Shown: piece by piece, positions 7,838-12,537 of the stretch | Position numbering within the stretch: the first letter of the stretch is position 1 | Layout of the letters: every line of letters starts with the position of its first letter | Origin: Dehalococcoidia bacterium | Lineage (GTDB): Bacteria; Chloroflexota; Dehalococcoidia; JACPQF01 | Length of the DNA stretch: 12,537 nt | NCBI GenBank assembly: GCA_030650265.1 | Contig: JAUSEJ010000772.1 | Span: forward strand, 1-12,537 | Reading direction: 5' to 3' | Notes under the pieces: model-generated | Told to the model about the DNA's origin: nothing | The model's database searches: none | Seen by the model: only the letters and a program-made list of their open reading frames with translations | Position numbers and translations under genes: made by a program

Positions 7838-8020
7838 TCAGCGGCCACCCCGACGTCTGCGTTTGGCAGACTTGCGCTCTGCAGCCCGAGCCTTATCGCG
7901 ATTGGATACAAAATGCCGTCTCGATCGGGCCTCTTTGAGGATGCCTTCGCGCTGAATCACCTTGGTAAACCTTGCCAATAGGCCTTCTTGGGTCTCCCCA
8001 TCTCGCAGGGTTACTTGCAC
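7838..8020 (-). CDS. rpsU: 30S ribosomal protein bS21
   Basis: 60 aa, the usual size for bS21. The N-terminus is VTLRDGETQEGLLARFTK, the middle contains REGILKEARSRRHF, and a very basic tail (KRRRRGGR) completes the family pattern. bS21 binds the small subunit near the 3' end of 16S rRNA and aids initiation. The gene stands alone with its own terminator. The start is GTG at 8020 (GTGCAAGTAACC); an in-frame ATT lies just before it and an AAGGG lies about 12 nt upstream, so the ribosome site is not ideal. The presence of bS21 argues against an actinobacterial host. Confidence 0.92.
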   Translation of the reverse strand: MQVTLRDGETQEGLLARFTKVIQREGILKEARSRRHFVSNRDKARAAERKSAKRRRRGGR

Positions 8021-8083
8021 AATGAATACTTACCCTTCCCTTCTGGATGTTACCTCGGGCAATAACGGCTGCGCTTCAAAGAG

Positions 8084-8109
8084 GGGCGTACCTAGACTGA
8101 AGGACGCCC
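8084..8109 (-). promoter_or_regulatory. hairpin in the upstream leader of rpsU
   Basis: GGGCGT and CCT (8084-8093, with a single bulged A) pair with AGG and ACGCCC (8101-8109) around a 7-nt loop, about 65 nt upstream of the rpsU start. It has no T-tract. If rpsU transcription starts further upstream (a weak CATAAT lies near 8140-8150), it would form a stem-loop in the leader. A regulatory role is only a guess. Confidence 0.3.
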
Positions 8110-8414
8110 TTCGCTACCTTGCCGCAGGGTTATGACCGGGACTTATTATGGCGCTTGCTATTGAAGTTGCGGTAGAATACCGGTCGGTTCTCTTTACAAA
8201 CCAGGGGCACCTGAGTTTCATCGCCACCTTTCAACGCACCTGGTCGTATTCTCTGATTGTGGCCCTCCAGCGCGATTTATTACCCCTAGAGGATTAGACA
8301 AGGAGACGCCACAAGAAGATATACATTTCATCGTATAATACAGCAGGAATGCCGACGAAGTCAACTGAATCTGTGTCTGTCCAGCCAGTATTGTGGCTAC
8401 ATCGTCCCCGATGT
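8110..8414. other. divergent intergenic region rpsU / Trm112 gene
   Basis: No gene recognised. Candidate -10 boxes occur (TAGAAT 8173-8178 plus strand, TATAAT 8334-8339 plus strand) but none has a matching -35 at proper spacing. Minus-strand frames covering this part (8218-8511 and 8294-8722) have no family resemblance. The plus-strand frame of the Trm112 gene is open from 8349, but that extension does not look like protein. Confidence 0.45.
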
Positions 8415-8443
8415 TTGACAGGAGAGAATAGCGACAGTAAAAT
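8415..8443 (+). promoter_or_regulatory. sigma70-type promoter of the Trm112-like gene
   Basis: A perfect -35 TTGACA (8415-8420), a 17-bp spacer and -10 TAAAAT (8438-8443, one mismatch). Transcription should begin near 8450. This also excludes translation from the upstream in-frame ATG at 8349. Confidence 0.8.
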
Positions 8444-8510
8444 CTGGCCAGATTCGGCCGCGGGCAACCGGCAACTGCCGTTCGGGCCCGTTCTGAGAGG
8501 GAGTATGGCA

Positions 8511-8699
8511 ATGCGAAGAGATCTTATGGACATCCTTGCCTGTCCTGTATGCAAGGGAAATCTGGAACTTAAGGTGGAGGACGAGAACGAGCGGGAGATA
8601 GTGAAAGGCTCGCTATTCTGCGGGAAGTGCAACGAGTTGTATCCCATCGATGATGGCATTCCCAACCTTCTTCCTCCCAGCATGCGCAAAGCAGGATAG
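8511..8699 (+). CDS. Trm112-like zinc-ribbon protein
   Basis: 62 aa. The sequence MDILACPVCKGNLEL, then LFCGKCNELYPIDDGIPNLL, is the Trm112/UPF0434 pattern, with zinc cysteines at 11, 14, 37 and 40. Eukaryotic and archaeal Trm112 activates RNA and protein methyltransferases; the bacterial partner here is unknown. Two ATGs are possible: 8505 follows GGGAG by only 1 nt, while 8511 follows it by 7 nt, so 8511 is preferred. The gene is transcribed alone. The protein strongly resembles what I remember of Dehalococcoidia homologues. Confidence 0.9.
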   Translation: MRRDLMDILACPVCKGNLELKVEDENEREIVKGSLFCGKCNELYPIDDGIPNLLPPSMRKAG

Positions 8700-8925
8700 T
8701 AGATAGCTGTAAGTTGTAGCACTCACACGGTGGCAGACGTTTGCCCCGCGGAGAGACGGAGGGGGAGGCATAGACATTCACTGATCCTGCTCTGTGGGCT
8801 TGCGCCACCTGCGAGCCTTCCTCTGGTATCAAGGTCTCTCAAATAGTAAATCGACTTCCGTGTCTCTGGTGCCTCCGCGGTGAATCCGCCTGAGTCCCGT
8901 CAGCATGATGATGAGGAGTGCAGGT
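8700..8925. other. intergenic spacer between convergent genes, with inverted repeats
   Basis: No gene. CCGCGGAG at 8746-8753 is repeated inverted as CTCCGCGG at 8873-8880, and GAGAGAC (8751-8757) as GTCTCTC (8834-8840). A 7-bp hairpin, GGCTTGC/GCGAGCC (8797-8817, one G-T pair), is followed by TTCCT and could end transcription of the Trm112-like gene. Both flanks carry wording of the type 'gcggag..agacacgga' that I recall as dispersed non-coding repeats in many genomes. Confidence 0.35.
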
Positions 8926-9405
8926 CTATATCCTCTTCTTAACGGTGTGGGTGTCCTTGAGCGAGGCGAGTAGCTCGCGCACGGTCTTAGCCAGAACTGG
9001 ATGGCCAAGGTCAGGGACGATCTCGGCAAGGGGAACGAGGACGAAGGCGCGTTCGTTTAGACGCGGGTGAGGTATGGTCAGGTCTTCGGTTTGCATTACT
9101 ACTTCGTTGTAAAAGAGAATGTCGATGTCCATGCTGCGAGGACCGAAACGAACGACTGTAGACCTGCCCATGGACTTTTCGATTTGCTTGACAAAGGCGA
9201 GTAGCGCTTCTGGTTCGAGATCGGTGGCGCCCCGGCAGACTGCATTCAAGAAATCGGGCTGATCCTCGTAACCCACAGGCTCGGTCTCGTAGATTGACGA
9301 GACCTGCTCGATAGTCACTTTCGCTTTGAGATGTTTCAGGGCTTCGGCAATGTTGGTCTCCCGGTCGCCGACGTTGGAGCCAAGAGCCAGATAGACCGTT
9401 ACCAA
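8926..9405 (-). CDS. folK: HPPK, 6-hydroxymethyldihydropterin pyrophosphokinase
   Basis: Transfers pyrophosphate from ATP to 6-hydroxymethyl-dihydropterin, giving the substrate of FolP. The 159-aa protein is typical in size. LALGSNVGDR (6-15), YETEPVGYEDQPDFLN (39-54), the magnesium motif FGPRSMDIDILFYN (87-100) and PHPRLNERAFVLVPL (112-126) are all intact. The start is a TTG at 9405 that overlaps the folP stop, with GAGGGGG just upstream, so translation is coupled to folP. No folB aldolase gene lies between them as in many folate operons. Confidence 0.95.
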   Translation of the reverse strand: MVTVYLALGSNVGDRETNIAEALKHLKAKVTIEQVSSIYETEPVGYEDQPDFLNAVCRGATDLEPEALLAFVKQIEKSMGRSTVVRFGPRSMDIDILFYNEVVMQTEDLTIPHPRLNERAFVLVPLAEIVPDLGHPVLAKTVRELLASLKDTHTVKKRI

Positions 9406-10241
9406 TTCCCCCTCGCGATGGCATCGCTCATCCGGCTGACTCTTGTCATCTCCATGACGTCGTGAACCCTGACAATGTCGGCCCCGTTGGCAATGCCAAT
9501 GGCTACGGTGGCGGCCGTACCCTCGAGGCGACTCTCCGGCGGAAGGTTCAACACCCGTCCAATCGTCGATTTGCGCGAAGTCCCTAGCAGAATTGGCCTG
9601 CCCAGAACTTTGAATTCAGGGAGACGACGAAGGATCTCCAAATTGTGCTCCATCGTCTTGCCGAAGCCTATGCCCGGGTCAATGATGATGTTTTCCCACT
9701 CGACCCCGGCGCCGAGAGCCAGTGCCATGCTCTGGTAGAGGGAGCCGATGATGTCAGCCACGAGGTTGCGGTAAAGCGTGTGCGATTGATTGTGCGTGAG
9801 GACCACAGGCAGGCCGCTTGCTGCGACCACCGCGGCCATGTCCGGGTCATTCTTGAAGCCCCAGACGTCGTTGATCATCCCCGCTCCCGCCCTTGTGACC
9901 AGTCTCGCCACGTCGGCTTTGTAGGTATCGACGCTGATAGGCAGGCCGACTTCGGCGACCAGTGCCTCCACCACCGGCAACAGGCGCCGTATCTCCTCTT
10001 CGGCGGCAACCGGCGAGGAGCCGGGGCGCGTGGATTCCGCTCCGACGTCTATGATGTCGGCGCCATCCGCTGCCATCTTTCTGGCCCGGGCAATGGCGGC
10101 GTCAACGTCCGCTCCCAGACCGTCCCCCGAGAACGAATCGGAGGTGAGGTTGATAATACCCATCACATAGGTCCGCTCCCCCCAGCGAAACTCCCTGTTT
10201 CCGCAACGGGTTATGCCCAATCCTGCGGCTGCCTCAACCAT
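9399..10241 (-). CDS. folP: dihydropteroate synthase
   Basis: Condenses hydroxymethyl-dihydropterin pyrophosphate with p-aminobenzoate; it is the sulfonamide target. The 280-aa TIM-barrel protein shows MGIINLTSDSFSGDG (27-41), ESTRPG (69-74), SVDTYKADVA (103-112), INDVWG (123-128), IDPGIGFGKT (187-196), SRKS (222-225) and a C-terminal VRVHDV. Two positions differ from the common consensus: Ser34 where NxTPDSF has Pro, and Thr149 in VLTHNQ where Met is usual. ATG 10241 has AGGAG 7 nt upstream and is first in the folP-folK unit. Confidence 0.95.
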   Translation of the reverse strand: MVEAAAGLGITRCGNREFRWGERTYVMGIINLTSDSFSGDGLGADVDAAIARARKMAADGADIIDVGAESTRPGSSPVAAEEEIRRLLPVVEALVAEVGLPISVDTYKADVARLVTRAGAGMINDVWGFKNDPDMAAVVAASGLPVVLTHNQSHTLYRNLVADIIGSLYQSMALALGAGVEWENIIIDPGIGFGKTMEHNLEILRRLPEFKVLGRPILLGTSRKSTIGRVLNLPPESRLEGTAATVAIGIANGADIVRVHDVMEMTRVSRMSDAIARGNW

Positions 10242-10275
10242 GTGACTGCTCCTAGATTGTTGGTGAGTAGGAGTG

Positions 10276-10305
10276 ATTATATTACGGCGACGGCACGAAG
10301 GTCAA
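10276..10305 (-). promoter_or_regulatory. sigma70-type promoter of folP-folK
   Basis: On the minus strand: -35 TTGACC (10305-10300), an 18-bp spacer and a perfect -10 TATAAT (10281-10276). The predicted start near 10269 gives a leader of about 28 nt carrying AGGAG. Confidence 0.78.
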
Positions 10306-10330
10306 AATGGAGTACGTTTGTCCGCTTTAT

Positions 10331-10361
10331 AGCCTGCTTGAGCAGGCTTGGGCTGTTAGCC
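10331..10361 (+). repeat. REP-like palindromic repeat, copy 1
   Basis: AGCCTGCT-TG-AGCAGGCT is a perfect 8-bp stem, followed by TGGGCTGTTAGCC. The same unit recurs in the same orientation at 12174-12205 with changes only in the loop, in two adjacent bases and in one further base. Small palindromes with a conserved tail are the hallmark of elements handled by Y1 (IS200/RAYT) transposases, and such a gene begins 160 bp away. Confidence 0.7.
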
Positions 10362-10453
10362 TGAGATTGATCCTCAGGGGCGTCGGAACCCCCCATGCGT
10401 TGGTCTTGCCCGGTGTGCTCAGCTCAGCCTCAGGATCAATTCTGAGGCTAACA
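10354..10453. repeat. large imperfect inverted repeat downstream of the Y1 transposase gene
   Basis: The left arm (10354-10378, TGTTAGCCTGAGATTGATCC...) and right arm (10428-10453, ...GGATCAATTCTGAGGCTAACA) are reverse complements over about 25 nt with few mismatches. Each arm is itself a small hairpin (CCTGAG/CTCAGG and CCTCAG/CTGAGG). The arms are separated by about 50 nt. A further small hairpin, AGCGCGC/GCGTGCT, follows at about 10459-10476. The arrangement is like a mosaic of paired REP units and may form the right end of the IS200-type element. Confidence 0.65.
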
Positions 10454-10522
10454 ACGGAAGCGCGCTAAAGCGTGCTGACGGGTGGCGTGAAGGTTGTTGC
10501 CTCAAGGTCGATGTTGAGGGTA

Positions 10523-10969
10523 TTAACTCCTGCCATTGTGGAGACGGGGCCCCTCGTCATTATCGCTTACTTTCTCGAGCCACTGTACTACTGTGCTACC
10601 ATCGCGGTGATGTTCTTTTTGTCGGTGGACGTAAGACACTGCGTCCTGCAATTGGCGGGGACCGAAGGAGAAAACGCCATATCCGCGCTGCCATGCAAAT
10701 TCGGGCTTGTGGTCTGTTCTTTCATTGGCCCAGTGGCTGCTCGCTCCTTTGAGGTGACCCACCACGTGAGCAACCGACAATTTGGGGGGAATAGACAGGA
10801 CGAGATGGAGGTGATCCTCGGTCCCATTGATGGCGTGCAATATTGTTTCGAGGGCGACGGCCTTGCCTGTTACGTAGTCGATGAGCGGGCGTTCCAGGTC
10901 AGGTGAAATCAGAGGAAGACGGTCTTTCGTCGTCCAAACGATGTGATAGTATATGATCCATAGAGGCAT
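10523..10969 (-). CDS. tnpA: IS200/IS605-type Y1 transposase (TnpA)
   Basis: 148-aa HUH-type tyrosine transposase. It shows YYHIVWTTKDRLPLI (7-21), the HUH motif NGTEDHLHLVLSIP with His53 and His55, LKGASSHW (73-80), FAWQRGYGVFSFG (91-103) and the nucleophile helix VSYVHRQKEHH with Tyr113 and Gln117. All catalytic residues are present and the length is normal, so it appears intact. These enzymes cut and join single-stranded DNA at hairpin ends, and several palindromes lie just downstream (10331-10476). There is no tnpB beside it. The ATG has GGAAG 8 nt upstream. It could be classed as an IS200-like transposase or a RAYT-like domesticated relative. Confidence 0.92.
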   Translation of the reverse strand: MPLWIIYYHIVWTTKDRLPLISPDLERPLIDYVTGKAVALETILHAINGTEDHLHLVLSIPPKLSVAHVVGHLKGASSHWANERTDHKPEFAWQRGYGVFSFGPRQLQDAVSYVHRQKEHHRDGSTVVQWLEKVSDNDEGPRLHNGRS

Positions 10970-11249
10970 GGGTCACTTCCGTTTCTCTCTGGATCGCAGT
11001 CTGATTCAACCCAAAGACCCAGAGTCAGCTTATCCGCAAAAATTTCATGCCCTACTTGATATCTCAGGCAAGACCTTGACTATCTAACAGGTGGAAATGC
11101 TTGCTACAATCTGGCGGAATTGATCGCCGCTACTTAGTCTGATCTCGTCGTCCCTAACGACTGTACTCAACTCTGCTGAAGAGGGCCACCCGGTAGATGG
11201 ACAATTCCGCTGGTAACAGCATTCGGAAGAGCGAGCCGTCGCCGTGGCT
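10970..11249. other. non-coding gap between transposase and HTH genes
   Basis: No gene seen. There is a weak inverted pair CTCTGG/CCAGAG (10987-10992, 11019-11024) that might belong to the left end of the IS200-type element, and a small hairpin GAGCC/GGCTC (11233-11250) touching the HTH gene's stop codon that might be a weak terminator for it (no T-tract). Confidence 0.35.
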
Positions 11250-11930
11250 CTAGCGCAGTGTGTGAAAGGCGTTCAGGTACTCTCGAATCTCCACCGGTTG
11301 CATGCCTTTGCGTGTAAGGTAATAGGAACCAGATTCTTCTCGGACATGGTATTTCTTCTGCCTGGTGCCTTTGGCCATCCCCCAGCCGTCGACAGCAGCC
11401 TTGAACTTGTCACATGGGATCACGAAAGCGTGGGGTTCGGGTAAATACCGAGGTTTTACTACCGCAACCAAGAACGTCGGTCGACCTGTCTCCAGAAGCT
11501 GGTTGTCGAAGCCAAAGAAGTATTCCCCGCCCCTAGTTGGGCTATCTTTTGTAGCGATGGACACGATGCCTTGTTTTCCATTGGCTGTGAATTCCCTGCT
11601 GGGTGAATGTGGCCGGAGATCATCCGCTATGTCACCTAGCTTTCGCCAAAGCCAATCTTTCGCTACTCTAACGTCCTTTCGGCTTATGTCGCGTCCACCT
11701 GGATTTTGTTGTATGCTGCCTGCCAATGAAGCGGAGGCGGATCGTTCCGATGTTTGTGTTGGCGAGGTTGAAGAGGCGACGATCCTAGCCAAAGCTTCCT
11801 CAGTTATCCGCCATTTACCGGCAACATGGAAGGCCGGAATCTCGCCGCTCTGGATAGACTCGATGACCTCATCCACAGAGAGTCTTAGAATCTCCGCCGC
11901 CTCTTCAGGTAAATAGACCTTGCTGATCAT
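11250..11930 (-). CDS. excisionase-type HTH protein with unrecognised C-terminal domain
   Basis: 226 aa. Residues 4-51 (VYLPEEAAEILRLS, IQSGEIPAFHVAGKW, RITEEALARI) are a MerR/excisionase-like helix-turn-helix (HTH_17 type). A Ser/Thr-rich linker (about 52-80) follows. The C-terminal part (85-226) contains WLWRKLGDIADDL, GEYFFGFDN, FLVAVVKPRY, AFVIPCDKFKAAVDGWGM and a basic YHVREES end. I do not recognise this domain; the alternating strands and charged residues could fit a nuclease-like or ligand-binding fold, but that is a guess. The ATG has AAAGGAG 8 nt upstream. It is preceded by a strong promoter with a perfectly placed palindrome, so self-regulation is likely. It lies between two REP-like repeats next to transposase genes, suggesting an acquired gene. 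Confidence 0.85.
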   Translation of the reverse strand: MISKVYLPEEAAEILRLSVDEVIESIQSGEIPAFHVAGKWRITEEALARIVASSTSPTQTSERSASASLAGSIQQNPGGRDISRKDVRVAKDWLWRKLGDIADDLRPHSPSREFTANGKQGIVSIATKDSPTRGGEYFFGFDNQLLETGRPTFLVAVVKPRYLPEPHAFVIPCDKFKAAVDGWGMAKGTRQKKYHVREESGSYYLTRKGMQPVEIREYLNAFHTLR

Positions 11931-11947
11931 AGGGTTTCTCCTTTCTG

Positions 11948-11977
11948 TCCTTAATAGGTATATTTACCTGTTAAGGA
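11948..11977. promoter_or_regulatory. palindromic operator of the HTH gene
   Basis: TCCTTAATAGGTA (11948-11960), the spacer TATT, then TACCTGTTAAGGA (11965-11977): 13-nt arms matching at 12 positions. It begins 1 nt downstream of the -10 box and covers the predicted transcription start, ending 17 nt before the ATG. A related half-site, ACAGGTA (minus strand, about 12007-12013), overlaps the edge of the -35 box. The position is classic for repression by a dimeric regulator, most simply the HTH protein itself. Confidence 0.7.
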
Positions 11978-11978
11978 C

Positions 11979-12007
11979 AATATACCCTACGAACAGAGAA
12001 TTGTCAA
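11979..12007 (-). promoter_or_regulatory. near-consensus sigma70-type promoter of the HTH gene
   Basis: Minus strand: perfect -35 TTGACA (12007-12002), a 17-bp spacer and -10 TATATT (11984-11979, one mismatch). This is among the strongest promoters in the window, for a gene expected to be tightly repressed. Confidence 0.8.
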
Positions 12008-12173
12008 TACCTGTATTCTTGAATCTGAGATGCCGCGTGAGGTTGATGCGCCTTAGCGCGAATCGTTTTCTAGGTGTCGCTGCATCTTAGTAACTAGCTA
12101 ACAAGAAACTGAGTAGCTCAAGGTTCTGGCCAAACTGTGCATCATGCAGTGTTGGAATTAAAGACGGAACCCT
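12008..12173. other. non-coding gap
   Basis: No gene, RNA or clear signal. A small interrupted palindrome (around 12135-12151, TGCAT-C-ATGCA) is the only structure seen. Confidence 0.4.
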
Positions 12174-12205
12174 AGCCTGCTTTCAGCAGGCTTAAGCTAT
12201 TAGCC
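12174..12205 (+). repeat. REP-like palindromic repeat, copy 2
   Basis: AGCCTGCT-TTC-AGCAGGCT followed by TAAGCTATTAGCC: the same stem and tail as copy 1 at 10331, in the same orientation 1.84 kb away. The two copies bracket the Y1 transposase and HTH genes. Confidence 0.7.
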
Positions 12206-12249
12206 GAAGTTCCGCAGTTTGACTAGGTGACGAGTTTTCTCCGAGTTTT

Positions 12250-12304
12250 TTCACGCTCAGGGATGGGTGTTTTGAGGGAATCCCCTGTGGCTTCTGAGCG
12301 TGAA
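12250..12304. repeat. perfect 11-bp inverted repeat before the transposase gene
   Basis: TTCACGCTCAG (12250-12260) and CTGAGCGTGAA (12294-12304) pair perfectly across a 33-nt loop. The left arm follows a TTTTTT stretch (12245-12251). It may be an end structure of the insertion sequence whose transposase starts 63 bp to the right, or a transcription-blocking hairpin that protects the element from read-through. Confidence 0.55.
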
Positions 12305-12354
12305 TGTTCAGCAAAAAGCAATGTAGTGTAATCGCCGGCGTCAAGGGAACAAGC

Positions 12355-12360
12355 TATAAT
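12355..12360 (+). promoter_or_regulatory. possible -10 box of the right-edge transposase gene
   Basis: A perfect TATAAT ends 6 nt before the ATG at 12367. No good -35 is found 16-19 bp upstream. If used, transcription would begin at or next to the start codon, giving a leaderless message. Confidence 0.4.
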
Positions 12361-12366
12361 GTCGGC

Positions 12367-12537
12367 ATGTACTTGAGACGATGCCGCGCCAGCAATCGAA
12401 GGAATGGTAAGGTCTACTGGGAGCTGGTCGAGTCCTATCGGACAGAGCGGGGGCCACGCCAACGGGTAGTGGCTTATCTCGGCGATGTAAGCGAAGCCGA
12501 GGGTCTTTGCGTAAAGCGAACGGCAAAAGGGCAGAAG
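12367..12537 (+). CDS. IS1634/IS4-type transposase, N-terminal fragment cut by the window edge
   Basis: 57 codons from ATG 12367 are open to the end of the window. The translation begins MYLRRCRASNRRNGKVYWEL and continues VESYRTERGPRQRVVAYLGD. This is the characteristic N-terminus of IS1634-like transposases of the IS4 superfamily (a basic start, YW-LVES-R, RQRVV-YLG). The DDE catalytic core would lie beyond the right edge, so integrity cannot be judged. No ribosome site precedes the ATG. An 11-bp inverted repeat lies 63 bp upstream and may mark the left end of the element. Confidence 0.75.
   Translation, partial: MYLRRCRASNRRNGKVYWELVESYRTERGPRQRVVAYLGDVSEAEGLCVKRTAKGQK

Noticed and set aside
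8334..8339. TATAAT as a promoter for the Trm112-like gene
   Set aside because: No -35 at proper spacing; TTGACA/TAAAAT at 8415-8443 is far better.
8349..8510. N-terminal extension of the Trm112-like frame from ATG 8349
   Set aside because: It would include the promoter itself (8415-8443), has no ribosome site, and the homologous part begins at 8511.
9645..10364. 239-codon plus-strand open frame
   Set aside because: It lies opposite folP, which has full family motifs; the translation is His/Arg-rich with no recognisable domain, a usual shadow in G+C-rich DNA.
10472..10906. 144-codon plus-strand open frame with a hydrophobic N-terminus
   Set aside because: Antisense to the intact Y1 transposase, whose HUH and Tyr motifs are clear.
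11365..11916. 183-codon plus-strand open frame
   Set aside because: Antisense to the HTH gene, which has a ribosome site, promoter and recognisable domain on the minus strand.
1..12537. tRNA genes, CRISPR arrays, toxin-antitoxin pairs, defence cassettes
   Set aside because: I looked for T-loop motifs, regularly spaced repeats and small paired genes on both strands and found none.

Overview
This is an ordinary-looking chromosomal segment of a bacterium, by eye about 55-58% GC. The presence of ribosomal protein bS21, a Dehalococcoidia-like Trm112 zinc protein, a MoxR-DUF58-DUF4129 operon and hairpins of the type associated with tyrosine transposases suggests Chloroflexota. That placement is an inference from protein resemblance and is not certain. 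Start codons vary: ATG, GTG, TTG and probably one ATC. Near-consensus sigma70-type promoters can be read in front of most transcription units.

Layout, left to right. (1) Bases 1-290 are non-coding, with several hairpins and a strong intrinsic terminator. (2) A promoter drives a plus-strand operon larB-larE-larC (386-3189). Together these three make the nickel-pincer nucleotide (NPN) cofactor of lactate racemase LarA and its homologues: LarB carboxylates and hydrolyses nicotinic acid adenine dinucleotide, LarE replaces the carboxylate oxygens with sulfur, and LarC inserts nickel. A small unidentified membrane protein follows (3215-3622). No larA-type client is in the window. (3) A minus-strand operon (7479 down to 3771) encodes a MoxR AAA+ ATPase, a DUF58 protein and a polytopic membrane protein with a C-terminal DUF4129 domain. 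This is the widespread MoxR/DUF58 module, here without the usual transglutaminase domain. (4) rpsU (bS21, minus) has its own terminator, and a single-gene Trm112-like unit (plus) has an excellent promoter. (5) A minus-strand folate pair, folP-folK, encodes two consecutive steps (HPPK and DHPS) and starts from a perfect TATAAT promoter. (6) An accessory region occupies about 10.3-12.5 kb. It holds an IS200-type Y1 transposase gene, a gene for an excisionase-like HTH protein with an unrecognised C-terminal domain and a striking palindrome at its promoter, two same-orientation copies of a REP-like hairpin bracketing both genes, further inverted repeats, and the first 57 codons of an IS1634/IS4-like transposase cut by the right edge.

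The core genes are well supported by motifs. The most open points are the ATC start of larB, the CxxC+C cysteine set in LarE, the palindrome-controlled HTH gene, and the REP-like brackets around the mobile segment. I found no convincing evidence of a wholly new multi-gene system. The HTH gene in its REP-bracketed island is the best candidate for something undescribed.
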